From assembly GCA_020633975.1 (NCBI GenBank), contig JACKCR010000003.1, positions 372,001 through 436,000 of the forward strand: DNA of 64,000 bases, given 5' to 3'. The notes beneath the pieces were generated by a model. That model was not told where the DNA came from, did no database searches, and worked only from the letters and a program-made list of their open reading frames with translations. Made by a program: the position numbers and the translations under genes. Origin of the DNA: Candidatus Eiseniibacteriota bacterium (lineage in GTDB: Bacteria; Eisenbacteria; RBG-16-71-46; CAIMUX01). This document shows positions 44,598-54,881 of the stretch, in pieces (positions within the stretch are counted from its first letter, which is position 1; each line of letters begins with the position of its first letter).

Positions 44598-45485
44598 ATG
44601 TGGAACCAGATCATCGAACGGCTCGACGTGAGCGAACTCGTGACCCAGGTGGTGTCCTTTCTGCCCAATCTCATCGTCGGGATCATCATCTTCATCGCGT
44701 TCCTCATCTTCTACCGGATCACTTCGAGGGCACTGCGGGCGGCGCTCCATCGAGCCAGCGTGCACGAGACGCTGGTCCAGCTCCTGATCAGCAGCATGTA
44801 CAAGTACGTCATCGTGGTCCTGGGGCTCGTCATGGCTCTCGACCAGATGGGCGTCAACGTCGGCGCAGCGCTGGCCGGGCTCGGGGTGGCCGGCATCGCG
44901 GTCGGGTTCGCCGCGCAAGACTCGATCGCGAACTCCATCGCGGGCTTCATGATCTTCTGGGACAAACCGTTCATTGTGGGTGACTGGATCACCGCGGAGG
45001 ACGAGTACGGCCGCGTCACGGACATCACGCTGCGTACGACCCGCATCCGTACGGTGCGGAACACCTACGTCGTCATCCCGAACAAGACGATCATCGACAG
45101 CGTGCTCGAAAACCACAGCAAGCATGGAGAAACTCGTGTCGACGTTCCGATCGGCATCGCATACAAGGAGGACATCCGCCAGGCACGCGAAGTGCTGCTC
45201 TCTGCCGTCGAGGGCGTCAAGGGGATCGGGAAGCTCGCGTCAGACGTGGTGGTGTCGAACCTCGGCGGATCGAGCGTGGACCTGTTCGTCCGCGTGTGGC
45301 TCGACGACGCCGGTGACGAGAAGCGGGTGTATGCCGACGTTCTCGAACGGAGCAAGCTCGCGCTCGACGCGGCAGGAATCGAGATTCCGTTCCCGCACCT
45401 CCAGCTGTTCGTCGACGACGTACGCCCCGCAGTGTGGGACCAGATGACGCAACATGGACTGACCCGCATCCAGGCCGAGGGTTGA
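44598..45485 (+). CDS. mscS: MscS-type mechanosensitive channel
   Basis: 295 residues, the size of small MscS. Three membrane helices are visible; TM3 has the Gly/Ala packing pattern GAALAGLGVAGIAVGFAAQD, followed by the beta domain (DKPFIVGDWITAEDEYGRV, VIPNKTIIDSVLENHSKH). Opens under membrane tension to release osmolytes. AAGGAG lies 11 bases before the ATG. Its stop is three bases from the presumed GTG start of the membrane esterase gene, so they are likely co-expressed. Confidence 0.96.
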   Translation: MWNQIIERLDVSELVTQVVSFLPNLIVGIIIFIAFLIFYRITSRALRAALHRASVHETLVQLLISSMYKYVIVVLGLVMALDQMGVNVGAALAGLGVAGIAVGFAAQDSIANSIAGFMIFWDKPFIVGDWITAEDEYGRVTDITLRTTRIRTVRNTYVVIPNKTIIDSVLENHSKHGETRVDVPIGIAYKEDIRQAREVLLSAVEGVKGIGKLASDVVVSNLGGSSVDLFVRVWLDDAGDEKRVYADVLERSKLALDAAGIEIPFPHLQLFVDDVRPAVWDQMTQHGLTRIQAEG

Positions 45486-45487
45486 TC

Positions 45488-47047
45488 GTGGTCGCCTGCG
45501 CGTCTCTCGCTCTGGCAGGGTCCCCCGTGTGGCCTGCCGATATTGCCTGGAACGACCTCCTGGTCGCTGTGCTGTCGTGGGTCGCGGTATGGGTGGGCTT
45601 GGGGGGCGGTTTCGTCCTCCTGGTTCGGAGAAGCTGGGACTACATCCAGGGCTGGCACGTTACCTCCGCCTACTTCCTCGTCGGCGCAGCCTTGGCGGTG
45701 GCACTGTTCCGAGCACCCCTCCACTCCGTCGTCACCGCATTCGAGCCGTTCGACGTGTCGTGGATCCTCGTAGGGCTAGGGATCCAGCTCCTCGTCGTCT
45801 GGTTCGCACGGCGGAATGGACGGCCGCCTGCGAAGCGGATCGACGACGCGCCCCATGTGTACTGGCTGCGTGGCGATCCGCGCTACGCAGTCTCCAAGAC
45901 GTTCGAGATCCTCTTCCAGCAGACGATGCTGGTGGCGCTAGTGCACATCCTGGCGCAGGCCGGATTCTCTCGGTCTACGATCGTGCTTCTCGCTGTCCCG
46001 GTCTTCGGGCTCGTCCACGTCCCGATCGCGCGGCTGGTCGGTCGCTACTTCGGTGCGTACTACTTCGTCTTCTCCCTCATCGCCGCCGTACTCATGCCGC
46101 TCCTCATCCTGTCGGGACCCAAGGGCTTCGTGCTCAGCTATCTCCTCCACGTCGGTTTCTACGCGGGGTCGCAGATGCTGTTCTGGGACTGGTCCCGGCG
46201 CGAACGGACGCTCGTCACTATCGCAATCGTGGCCTGCGCTGGTGGACTGGCCGGCCTTTGGAGTGGTGTCGCGACTGCAGACGGAGCGATTGCTGAAAGA
46301 GCTACTGAAGGTGTGCTCGTCGAGGGAGCGACCACCCACCGCGCGACTAACGAACCCATGGTCGCCGAAGGCACGGGCGCCGAAAGCACGACAGCGAAGG
46401 GCGCGCCCCCCCGTGCGGAGACGACTGTCCCTCGTACGTGCCTCGTCTCCGTTCCGGAGGGAGCCGTCCCTCGGGGAGGATGGCCGGTGTTCGTCCTGAT
46501 GCACGGGTATGGAACGAACAAGGAAGACTTCGATGAACTCGCTCGGGTGGTGAGCAGCCGAGGAGCGGTCGCTATCGCCGTCGACGCACCGCAAGAAATC
46601 GGCGGTGGTCGACGCAGTTGGGGGCCAGACATCCACGAGACGCACAAGTATCTGCAGGCCCAGCTCGCTCCACTCTTCGAGGACCCTCGGTTCGACTTCA
46701 CTCCGATCCACGTCGGTGGCTTCTCGCAGGGTGGCATCCGGTCCCTCCTTCTCGCGGCGTGGTACCCCGACGTCTACGGTGGCGCGCTTTCGGTGTCTCC
46801 GGCTGGAGGAGATTGGCCCGATGCGGTTCCAGAGCCGACCCAGCCTCACCCACTGCGCTTGGTGTACGGAACGCAGGACAACCAACGAATCCTCGAGAGC
46901 GCCACACACGCGGAGACCTTCTGGCGCGAGTGGCAGCAGCCGTTCGAGGTGTTCACCCACCCAGGAGGACACCACTTCCCGGGTGACTGGGTTCAGGTGC
47001 TCGGCGACGGAGTGACGCAGATCCTCACGCAGAGCGCGGCCAAGTAG
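45488..47047 (+). CDS. Membrane protein fused to alpha/beta-hydrolase (carboxylesterase)
   Basis: 519 residues. The first ~270 contain about six or seven membrane segments; EILFQQTMLVALVHILAQ, FGLVHVPIARLVGRYFGAYY and YLLHVGFYAG are reminiscent of CPBP (CAAX-protease-like) proteins, but the catalytic E-E-x-x-x-R is not seen. A low-complexity linker (Thr/Ala/Glu/Gly) follows. The last ~210 residues are an alpha/beta-hydrolase: oxyanion region LMHGYGTNKEDF, nucleophile elbow GGFSQGG, acid VYGTQDN and His HPGGHHFPGD, so an esterase or phospholipase-like activity is likely. GTG 45488 with GAGG upstream is preferred; TTG 45482 is also possible. Confidence 0.85.
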   Translation: MVACASLALAGSPVWPADIAWNDLLVAVLSWVAVWVGLGGGFVLLVRRSWDYIQGWHVTSAYFLVGAALAVALFRAPLHSVVTAFEPFDVSWILVGLGIQLLVVWFARRNGRPPAKRIDDAPHVYWLRGDPRYAVSKTFEILFQQTMLVALVHILAQAGFSRSTIVLLAVPVFGLVHVPIARLVGRYFGAYYFVFSLIAAVLMPLLILSGPKGFVLSYLLHVGFYAGSQMLFWDWSRRERTLVTIAIVACAGGLAGLWSGVATADGAIAERATEGVLVEGATTHRATNEPMVAEGTGAESTTAKGAPPRAETTVPRTCLVSVPEGAVPRGGWPVFVLMHGYGTNKEDFDELARVVSSRGAVAIAVDAPQEIGGGRRSWGPDIHETHKYLQAQLAPLFEDPRFDFTPIHVGGFSQGGIRSLLLAAWYPDVYGGALSVSPAGGDWPDAVPEPTQPHPLRLVYGTQDNQRILESATHAETFWREWQQPFEVFTHPGGHHFPGDWVQVLGDGVTQILTQSAAK

Positions 47048-47096
47048 CTCACGTCACTCACTGACGAGCGAGTCCGTGTTGCACACCCCACCGAAC

Positions 47097-47111
47097 CGTC
47101 GTAAGACGACG
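47097..47111. terminator. Hairpin between convergent genes
   Basis: CGTCGT-AAG-ACGACG forms a perfect 6-bp stem with a 3-nt loop in the 75-bp gap between the esterase gene and the convergent secreted hydrolase-like gene. A smaller stem, CGTCA/TGACG, precedes it. No U-run is present. Confidence 0.35.
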
Positions 47112-47122
47112 CGGTCAGAGTC

Positions 47123-49108
47123 CTACCGGATCATTACGAGACGAACGGGTTCGCCTTCCCGGTGGGCGTCGGGCCCCCGGGCTTCGAGGTAGTACGAGCC
47201 GGACGGAAGAAGGCGTCCGTCATCGTCCCGCCCGTCCCAAACGCTCCATTCTGTCGCCGTATCCACTCGGAGCGTTCGCAGACGACGTCCGTCGACTCCG
47301 AGAACGTGAACCAGGATCGGGTCTTCGTAGGGCGTACCGCGCATGACGGAGAAGCGAAGTTCCCCTCGGAACGGATTCGGCGAGGCGATGATCCGCGTTG
47401 GCGATGCGGTACTCGTACTGGCCGACCCAGCCTCCCCGTCCGTCAGCGAGGCCGTTCCCGCGAGAGCATCGAGGAAGTCGACGATCCCCATCCACTTGGG
47501 GGCTGTTTGGGGATCCTGGCTCTGGCGCTCGAGAAGTCCCCAGCTTCCCCACTTCGAGTACTCACCGATGTGGCTGAACGCGACGTGGACGCCTCCACCT
47601 GCTGCGGTGTGCCATCCGAGGAGGTCGTCGAGGTAGAGAGCCCGCATTCCGGGATCCCGATTCGCTGCGTGGAATAGCGCGGTGAGTGTCGCGTCGTTCT
47701 CCCAACCGCCAACTCCTACCAGGTGCTGCCCACCCTCGTAGGCGACGAGGCCGAGTCCGCGACTCGACGCCTCTGCTTCGTTCTGCACGGTGATCGCGCG
47801 TTCGAGGACGATCTCGTCCGCACAAGCGTTCAAGAGCTGCTCCACGGTCCACGTCCGCGTGATCTCTGCGTTCCCGGGCGTTCCGAGCGATCCACCGAAG
47901 TAGGGGGCCGTCCCGAGAGCGTCTGCGTGGAGGTAGGCGTCCTGCCAATCCATGACTGTGGTGCCGGTCCAGGGGTTCGCGTGTTGGGCTGCGAGCACGC
48001 GCTCGAGTCGATCGGTTCCGCCGAACACCGTCTCCCAGAGCTGGAAGATCTCCACGCTTCGCTGCGAATGGTAGCGAAGCCGCGCTTCGAACGGATTCGT
48101 GGAGAGACCGAGATCGAGCCCTCGTTGCTCGGCGTAGTCCGCTTGCGAGAAGATGCCGTTCCACACTTCGTTCGAGTGCTCGACGTAGACCCGAAGGCTG
48201 GGGTCGAGATGATCACGCACGTAGGTGGCGAACTGAGTGACGTAGTCGTCGTCTGCAAGGTGTGGCATGCAGAACCAGGGATCGGCGCCGAGTTCGTTGC
48301 AGAGCGTCACCATGTGCTCGACACAAACTCCCCGCTCCGTGCCTTGACTGAAGTAGTCGGGCCAGGATCTGCCGGTCCAAGCGGACTGGGTCGAGTTGTT
48401 GGTCCGCATCCAGTCCATGAAGCGGATGACCTGGAAGTTCGCGAGCGACCCGAGGAAGTCTGGATGGAAGAGCTGTGTTTCGTACGTGCCCTCGAAGCCA
48501 GGAAGCAGGAGCCGGATGTTGTGGACCGGGTCCGCGGGATCTGTGGCGAGGATCTTCATGTGCGTGAGACCGTCGGCCGAAGGCTGGATGTGGACCACGA
48601 GCCGCCCGGGCTCGCTCGATACGATGTGCGCATCGAGTCGGAAGTCCAGTTGACCCGTTCCGTCGTAGAGACAGACGTAGTCGCCCTCGGGATAGTTCCC
48701 GCCCTGCCCGGTGATCAGCACCGTGCCCGCGGCTTGGCCTTCGGCCAGTGACGCCGGATACCCATCGGGACCGATGTCGAGTGGCTCGCCCGTATCCCAA
48801 ACCGAGTTGTCCTGCAGCTGAGGAATCCATGGACGAGCGTGCTTGAACACGTCGGTAAACGGGATGGCCGAGTTCCAGTCGACGATCCCACCGAGGTTCA
48901 CCCCGATCGGCGCGTCCTCGTTCGGGAACGGTTGGCCCTTGGCAATGCCGGGGGCCAGCAAGACCGCGGCCGAGACCGCGGCCGAGACGACGGCGATCCA
49001 GACAGAGGCCATGGATACAGGACCGACCCGAAACCCGCGGCGACGAACGAACAGCCCCGCGTGGGCCCAACGTGAGCGCACGGAGTGACCCGGCTCGAGA
49101 TGACGCAT
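47123..49108 (-). CDS. Secreted glycoside-hydrolase-like protein with FlgD-like C-terminus
   Basis: 661 residues. A long signal region (VWIAVVSAAVSAAVLLAPGI) leads to a large catalytic-looking part: FQVIRFMDWMRTNNSTQ, ADPWFCMPHLADDDYVTQFA, RVYVEHSNEVWNGIF and LVAYEGGQHLVG. This is a TIM-barrel-like pattern in which Glu of EHSNEVWN and Glu of AYEGGQHL are candidate acid and nucleophile. It resembles proteins annotated as cellulose-binding or GH5/GH39-like. The final ~85 residues are a FlgD-like domain (PNPFRGELRFSV, LPSGSYYLEARG). ATG 49108 has GGGAG upstream. Probable exported polysaccharide-active enzyme; substrate unknown. Confidence 0.82.
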   Translation of the reverse strand: MRHLEPGHSVRSRWAHAGLFVRRRGFRVGPVSMASVWIAVVSAAVSAAVLLAPGIAKGQPFPNEDAPIGVNLGGIVDWNSAIPFTDVFKHARPWIPQLQDNSVWDTGEPLDIGPDGYPASLAEGQAAGTVLITGQGGNYPEGDYVCLYDGTGQLDFRLDAHIVSSEPGRLVVHIQPSADGLTHMKILATDPADPVHNIRLLLPGFEGTYETQLFHPDFLGSLANFQVIRFMDWMRTNNSTQSAWTGRSWPDYFSQGTERGVCVEHMVTLCNELGADPWFCMPHLADDDYVTQFATYVRDHLDPSLRVYVEHSNEVWNGIFSQADYAEQRGLDLGLSTNPFEARLRYHSQRSVEIFQLWETVFGGTDRLERVLAAQHANPWTGTTVMDWQDAYLHADALGTAPYFGGSLGTPGNAEITRTWTVEQLLNACADEIVLERAITVQNEAEASSRGLGLVAYEGGQHLVGVGGWENDATLTALFHAANRDPGMRALYLDDLLGWHTAAGGGVHVAFSHIGEYSKWGSWGLLERQSQDPQTAPKWMGIVDFLDALAGTASLTDGEAGSASTSTASPTRIIASPNPFRGELRFSVMRGTPYEDPILVHVLGVDGRRLRTLRVDTATEWSVWDGRDDDGRLLPSGSYYLEARGPDAHREGEPVRLVMIR

Positions 49109-49400
49109 GACGAACTCCCAGTTCCCCCCACCAGACATCTGGTGCCCGTGGTGCGGATCGGCCTAGTCGAGCTAGGCTTCACCGTTTTCTTCGGGCGGGT
49201 TTCCGGGAATTCTCAATCCGTTCGTGGACCGTCGTTTGGCAATAGGCTCGTCGTAGCCGAGTGACGATCGAAGCGAACGGAATCGCCTCGGCAACGCGCG
49301 CTACCTCGAGGCCCCCCAACCCGGCCGTGGTGGCTGGTTTGCGGGAACATCTCGCGCACGATGTCCACGTCGGCCCGCATACACGGCCAGAAGACGTCGA

Positions 49401-51173
49401 TCAGGTGCGGAACCGACCGGTGAGTACGCGGAGCCCCTCGGCCCTTCTCGAGAGTTCCTCGGACGTCGAGGAGATCTCCTCGGCTGCGGACGACGTACTC
49501 CCAACCTCTCTCGCGATCTCTACGACGTTGCGTGCGGTCTCGTGATTCGTCGAGGAAAGCTCTTCGATCGCAGCCGCGATCTGGGCCGTCTGCTCGGCGG
49601 CATTCGACACCTTCGCACGAATCCCTTCGATCGCAGAGGCGACCTGGTGTCCGAACTCTTGTCCGCGCGCCACCGCGCTGCTTCCACGTGACATCGCTTC
49701 GACGGCGCGTTCGCTCTCGGTGTGGATCGCAGTGATCCGCTCGCTGATCTCGCCGGTGGCACGCACCGTCTTCTCGGCGAGCTTTCGCACTTCGTCCGCG
49801 ACCACGGCAAACCCGCGACCATGCTCGCCCGCGCGCGCCGCCTCGATCGCCGCGTTGAGCGCGAGTAGGTTGGTCTGATCCGCGATGTCGTGGATCACCT
49901 CCGTGACCACCGTGATCTCCTGCGCCGCACGCCCGAGGCTCTCGACCGTATGCGCTGCGGTTCCGACCACGTCGGCGATCTCGGACATGGCTTGGCCCGA
50001 GTCGAGGATGACGGACTCACCGTCTTTCGCGGCCTGATCGGCGTTCGACGCAGCCAGGCCGACCTCGCTCGTGCTCCGCGCCACGTCTTCGACCGTGGAG
50101 CTCATCTCCTCGGCTGCGGTCGCGACACTCTCGGCCTGCGCGCTCACCTGGCGAGTTCCGTCTGCGATTCGAACCGTCGTCGACGACAGCTCCTCGGCCA
50201 TGGAGGCCAGTCCAGCCGAGGCTTCCTTCACCTCGTCCACCAGGGATCGAGTCTTCTCCACGAACCGATTGAACCAGGTCGCCACTTCGTGAAGCTCGTC
50301 CTTGGTCCTCACCTCGAGCCGCTGCGTCAGATCGCCATCTCCCTCGGAGATGTCACGGAGCATCCGGACGATCCCTTGAAGACCGTGGAGCACGCTCGTC
50401 GCATTCCAGTGGGCAACGAGCAGGACGAGGAACGCCGAGATGGCCGCTCCCACCCAGAGCACCAAGGCCGATTCCGCGGCGACAGTCTTCCCTGTTCCCC
50501 GAACCATCGCTTCGGCATCTGCAATCGACTGCTCTTGCGCCTGGGAGAGTCGTGCGAAGCTCTCGTCGATCCGGCGAAGGTGTTCCTCCGCCATGCTCCG
50601 ATCCAAGCCAAGCACAGCAGTTCCCAGGGAACGCCCCTCGACCGTGATCGGCTTCTCGATGACCCAGAAACCCTCTCGGTTCCGGCTAGCCTCGATGACC
50701 TCGGCTACGTTCCGCTTGCCCCCGTCCGCCTTCACGAGAAGGGGCTGAAGCGCGGGCCTCTCCTTGTCCAAGTACCGCGTGAGCGGACGTCCGTCCTCAG
50801 AGACGAATGCTGCGTAGGCCACGCCAGGGTTCTCGTTCACTCCCTTCACGTAGCTGACCAACGCCATGAAGTCGTTCGAGAGGATGGCAGCTGGGGCGAC
50901 CCGGGCGAGCAGATCGGCAAGCGCTTCGCCGGAAGCACGCGCCTCGTCCGCGATCAGGGTGGCCACCTCCTCGCCGTTCTGCTCGAGCTCGGCCTGCAGA
51001 GCCTCCGCCGACGCCCGCATCGACTCCGCCATCCGCACGCTTCCTGACTCGAGACGCGAGGCCTGGAGCCGGGTCACGATCACGTTCGTACCGATGGTCG
51101 CACCCACGAGCACGACGGTGAGTGATACGAGTAGCTTGGGACGGATGGAACGAGTGACGAATCCGAGGTCCAT
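49401..51173 (-). CDS. Methyl-accepting chemotaxis protein
   Basis: 590 residues. TM1 at about 12-35, a periplasmic ligand domain of ~180 residues, TM2 ([19 protein letters not shown]), a HAMP domain and a long signalling hairpin containing the hallmark [20 protein letters not shown] and [18 protein letters not shown]. It reports ligand binding to CheA/CheW. ATG 51173 follows AGGAGG with a six-base spacer and is preferred over 51188. It lies directly after a PhnD-like binding protein gene, suggesting that the binding protein delivers a ligand to this receptor. No che genes are in the window. Confidence 0.95.
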   Translation of the reverse strand: MDLGFVTRSIRPKLLVSLTVVLVGATIGTNVIVTRLQASRLESGSVRMAESMRASAEALQAELEQNGEEVATLIADEARASGEALADLLARVAPAAILSNDFMALVSYVKGVNENPGVAYAAFVSEDGRPLTRYLDKERPALQPLLVKADGGKRNVAEVIEASRNREGFWVIEKPITVEGRSLGTAVLGLDRSMAEEHLRRIDESFARLSQAQEQSIADAEAMVRGTGKTVAAESALVLWVGAAISAFLVLLVAHWNATSVLHGLQGIVRMLRDISEGDGDLTQRLEVRTKDELHEVATWFNRFVEKTRSLVDEVKEASAGLASMAEELSSTTVRIADGTRQVSAQAESVATAAEEMSSTVEDVARSTSEVGLAASNADQAAKDGESVILDSGQAMSEIADVVGTAAHTVESLGRAAQEITVVTEVIHDIADQTNLLALNAAIEAARAGEHGRGFAVVADEVRKLAEKTVRATGEISERITAIHTESERAVEAMSRGSSAVARGQEFGHQVASAIEGIRAKVSNAAEQTAQIAAAIEELSSTNHETARNVVEIAREVGSTSSAAEEISSTSEELSRRAEGLRVLTGRFRT

Positions 51174-51187
51174 CGAGGTCCTCCTCA

Positions 51188-52069
51188 TCAGAGACCCAGG
51201 GTCGCCTGCAACTTCGCAACGGGTTCATAGTCGAGAACCGGCGCCCAGCCGACGACCTTGGCCGACTTCGCAGCCTCGTCTTCCGGCTTCATCTGCTTGA
51301 GCGCCTCGACCATCGCCTGGGTCACCTCCGGCGACGCCTTGCCCGTGGCCGCCATCGGCCACTCGGGGTAGAGCGCGGTGCTACACACGAACGGGAACCC
51401 AGTGTGATGCTGCTCGTGGATGATCTTGATCTCGGAGAGATCCAGCATCCCATCCGCCACCATCCGCTCTAGCGTATCCGTGCGAACGGTTCCAGCATCG
51501 GCAGCGCCGTTCAGGACGGCCATGACGACGTTGTCGTGCTTCTTTCCGAACTCGAGCTTGGCGAAGTCCTTCTCTGGATCGATACCCGCGTCCTTCATCT
51601 CCTTGAGCGCCATCTGCCATCCACCGAACGAACTCGCGTCCACGGCCATGAAGGTATGGCCCTTCAGATCGTTCAACGTCTCGATCCCGCTGTCCGCTGT
51701 TGTGAAGATCACTCCTCCGAAGGACTGGAGCGGCTTGCCCTGACGCGAGTTGATCATGGTCGCCACCGCTTGCGCGTGATACTTCGTCTGCGCCTCTACG
51801 AACATGGAAGAGTTCACGACGAAGTAGTCCACGTTGCCGTCTGCGATCGCCGGGTAGACCTCATCGAAACCGAGCGGCACCACCTCGAACGTCGTTCCAG
51901 GAACGTGGCTATTGAGGTAGTCACCGGTCGCTTTCCACATCTTGAGCGCCTTTACCGGGCCGTCCTTCGCGAGCACGCCGATTTTCACGGTGTTGGCGGT
52001 CGCTGGTGCGGCCAGAAGGATGGAAAGGGCGAGGGAACCAAGGACTCGACGGGTACGCGCACGGAACAT
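51188..52069 (-). CDS. PhnD-like periplasmic substrate-binding protein
   Basis: 293 residues. The signal peptide ([17 protein letters not shown]) leads into [20 protein letters not shown], the opening of PhnD/phosphate-phosphonate-type binding proteins. Further family features are [50 protein letters not shown] and [23 protein letters not shown] 52069 has GGAGGAG upstream. No ABC ATPase or permease gene accompanies it; instead the chemoreceptor gene begins 15 bases downstream, so it probably acts in sensing rather than transport. Confidence 0.9.
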   Translation of the reverse strand: MFRARTRRVLGSLALSILLAAPATANTVKIGVLAKDGPVKALKMWKATGDYLNSHVPGTTFEVVPLGFDEVYPAIADGNVDYFVVNSSMFVEAQTKYHAQAVATMINSRQGKPLQSFGGVIFTTADSGIETLNDLKGHTFMAVDASSFGGWQMALKEMKDAGIDPEKDFAKLEFGKKHDNVVMAVLNGAADAGTVRTDTLERMVADGMLDLSEIKIIHEQHHTGFPFVCSTALYPEWPMAATGKASPEVTQAMVEALKQMKPEDEAAKSAKVVGWAPVLDYEPVAKLQATLGL

Positions 52070-52599
52070 GACTTCACTCCTCCCGCGGACCACGCCAATC
52101 GGGGTCCGGTCCGCAGTGAAAGATGGACTGTCTTGGCCAATCTCCTGGTCGTCCCATCCAATGATCATCTTTAGACACGAGGGGGGTTCCCTTCGGTGGA
52201 TGAGGGATATCCCCCAATCGCCGCTTGTTTCGACGTGGGAAACGCGACGAAGGTCGGCTCTCCACCCTACACAGACGACGTTCATATGACTCCGAGCCGC
52301 ACGCCCGCGTGAACCCCGAGTTCAGGTGGAGACCTCCACGGGTGGTGTACGTTCCAACAGGCATCGCGCTTGGCATAAGTCTGAACCCTCATCCAGCTGC
52401 TGGCGCTCCTCCTATCGCCGCACTCGGTCCAATCGGCACCGAGCTGGAAGGCCGCCGGTCGGCCCAGTTGCGCGAATCTGGTACCCTTGTCGGAGCCGTT
52501 CGACATCACCTGGGTATCGGGTCCGTTCTGCCTGCTCCGTCCTCCTCCTGTGGCGAATGGCGACGCCCCCCGGAACCACGACGCACCACGGAGCCGCGC
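52070..52599. other. 530-bp divergent intergenic region
   Basis: Between the PhnD-like/chemoreceptor operon and a divergent secreted-protein gene. It contains GTGGAG-AC-CTCCAC (52326-52339), a near-perfect 14-bp palindrome, and AAAGATG/CATCTTT arms near the PhnD start about 40 bases apart; either could be an operator. A frame on the plus strand is open from 52225 but reads like non-coding sequence before 52600. Confidence 0.4.
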
Positions 52600-54750
52600 A
52601 TGCCGCCACGTCTCGCCGGACGAGTCCTCACAGGAACCACGATCGTCGGAGCCGCCGGCGTCCTCCTAGCCATCGTGTTCGCGAGCGCCCTACGTGCGGA
52701 GGAGCCTCCTCGCATGTGGAACCCATGGGACAAGGAGAGCCCGGAGCCGTACGGCTATGACGTCTACACCGCGCCCGACCTTCCTCTCGGTTCCGTCGAT
52801 CCGGACGACCCACCCGCGACTCTCGGAATCTCACCGATCGACCCTGAGCGCGCGACCCTTTCGATCGTCCCGAGTATCGATCGCAGCTCGTACTCCTGGT
52901 TCGGCGCTGCAGAGATCACCGCGGAGGTGACCGACGGAGTTCAGGCCGTTACGGATTGCGACTCCGTGGTCGTCGTCTCCGCGGCCAACCCGAGGGTGCG
53001 CGCTCGGCTGGTCGACGATGGCTCCGGTAGCGACGCTGTTCCAGGCGACGGCATCTACTCCGGAGTCTTCGACATCGGAGCCGGCGAGGGAGAGGCGCGC
53101 CCGACCGGAACGTATGCCGCGACCGTGACCGCGTACCGCGGAGCGGACCAGGGCCAGGTCGATACTCCCAGCTTCTCTCTCTACAGCGTCCGCCGTTGGA
53201 CCGGCATCACGACGACAGGTCTACCCGACGCATCCGACGACTACACCACGTTCTTCACGTATCCGAACGGATTGGGAGGCTTCCACCACGAGATCCGGGA
53301 GCTGGGACTCATCCGCTCTGCCTCCATTCCGAATGCGCAGATCCGTCTTCCGGTCTTCCCCGCGTCCAATCCGATCACCGGCCTCACCGTCTCCGGGCCT
53401 GGCGTCACCGGCGTCCACTCAGAAGGAAACTTGATCGCATTCGAGTGCGACCTCACTGGTTCGAGCGTCACACGTGTCACGATCGAGTTCGACGCTCCGA
53501 GCGACCTCGCAGCGACGAGAATCGACCGATACCAGACGGGAGACATCGGGCTCCGCAACTTCCGGAACGGCTACCTCGTCTGGAACCGGTACATCCACAC
53601 CGCCATCCTCGGTTCCAGCTTCACCACGCCGCACGGCCCAGGGTGCATCGTCGATCTCCACGTAACCGATCTCGTCACCGGAGACCCGCACACGATCGAC
53701 TGCATGGAGCGCGTCGCCGTTCACCTCGACGATACGGCGGTGAACGACGGGACCGGCACCTACCCGAGCAACATCAAGTGGGATGACGACTCGCTCTCCT
53801 GGCCCGTCTCCGGTGACCAGACGTCGATGGTGTTCCACTTCGAATCCGGCGGAAACTACGGCCTCCGCGACGAAGTCCGCGTCGAACGAGACGTCGAGTT
53901 CTACGCAGACCGGCACTACTTCCGGCATCGCTACTCCGTGCAGAACATCGACGCCGTGAGCCATGACTTCGACTTCGTCTGGGGCCGGGAGCAGTGGCTC
54001 TACGGCGCGTCCGACCGGCAGATCGGAGACCGCGGCATCCTCCCCCTGGATCCGGTCGACTACGGTGGCGAGCACGGCTTCGCGCCGGAGGAAACGGCTG
54101 GGAGCTGGTTCGCAGCATTCGACAATGCGTCCTACTACTCGATCGGCGTGATCGCTTCCGACCAGACTCCAGTGGCGATGCCGAACTACGCCTACTTCCT
54201 CTGCCAGCCAGCACTCGGAAACGGCACTGGTGAGTATCCGATTCTTCCATCGGGCAGCTGCGGCAACATGGAGAACCTGTTCTTCGAGAAGACTCTCGGC
54301 ACTCTCGGCCCCGGAGAGACCGCCGAGTACGAGTTCTACCAGTGGGGAGGCTACGCTCAGAATCGGAACGCGCTCGCGACCCTGCTCGACGACGACGCAG
54401 CCCGGATCGCCCCCGACCCAGCGTGGGTGCCGTCGCTGGAAGAAGACCCGTCCGCACTCGGTGACGCGTTGGCCGGTTCCGAAATCCGGTCGGTGACGCC
54501 GAACCCGTTCCGTCAGTCCACGGAAGTGCATCTCGATCTAGCCACGTCCGGCCCCGTCTCCCTGGCCCTCTTCGACATCCAGGGCCGTCGTGTTCGCACA
54601 CTTGTCGACGGCGCTCTCACCAGAGGAAGACAGGTCGTCACCTGGAGCGGTACGGGCGAAGACAGCGCTCCACTCTCGGCTGGTGTCTACTTCCTGCGCC
54701 TCGAGACGGAGAGCGGCCTCACGGTTCGGAAACTCACCCTCGAACGGTGA
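52600..54750 (+). CDS. Large secreted protein with FlgD-like C-terminus
   Basis: 716 residues. The signal segment (GTTIVGAAGVLLAIVFASAL) is followed by DDGSGSDAVPGDGIYSGVF, a choice-of-anchor-like beta motif, and a long beta-rich body with FFTYPNGLGGFHHEIRELG and RHYFRHRYSVQNIDAVSHDF. The C-terminal ~85 residues are FlgD-like (VTPNPFRQSTEVHLDL, LFDIQGRRVRTLVDGALTRG, SAGVYFLRLETESG). ATG 52600 has GGAG about seven bases upstream. No catalytic motif is recognised; likely a surface or secreted structural or binding protein. Confidence 0.86.
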   Translation: MPPRLAGRVLTGTTIVGAAGVLLAIVFASALRAEEPPRMWNPWDKESPEPYGYDVYTAPDLPLGSVDPDDPPATLGISPIDPERATLSIVPSIDRSSYSWFGAAEITAEVTDGVQAVTDCDSVVVVSAANPRVRARLVDDGSGSDAVPGDGIYSGVFDIGAGEGEARPTGTYAATVTAYRGADQGQVDTPSFSLYSVRRWTGITTTGLPDASDDYTTFFTYPNGLGGFHHEIRELGLIRSASIPNAQIRLPVFPASNPITGLTVSGPGVTGVHSEGNLIAFECDLTGSSVTRVTIEFDAPSDLAATRIDRYQTGDIGLRNFRNGYLVWNRYIHTAILGSSFTTPHGPGCIVDLHVTDLVTGDPHTIDCMERVAVHLDDTAVNDGTGTYPSNIKWDDDSLSWPVSGDQTSMVFHFESGGNYGLRDEVRVERDVEFYADRHYFRHRYSVQNIDAVSHDFDFVWGREQWLYGASDRQIGDRGILPLDPVDYGGEHGFAPEETAGSWFAAFDNASYYSIGVIASDQTPVAMPNYAYFLCQPALGNGTGEYPILPSGSCGNMENLFFEKTLGTLGPGETAEYEFYQWGGYAQNRNALATLLDDDAARIAPDPAWVPSLEEDPSALGDALAGSEIRSVTPNPFRQSTEVHLDLATSGPVSLALFDIQGRRVRTLVDGALTRGRQVVTWSGTGEDSAPLSAGVYFLRLETESGLTVRKLTLER

Positions 54751-54881
54751 CGCCGCGACATCGGCGCGGACGTAGACCTCCCACTGCGCCGGTGCGTCGA
54801 AGGACATCGTCCCTCGGACCTGGTCTCTCCGGGCTGGTCTCTTCGAGCGTGGCGCCACAGTGGACTCGCTCCGGTGGAGCG

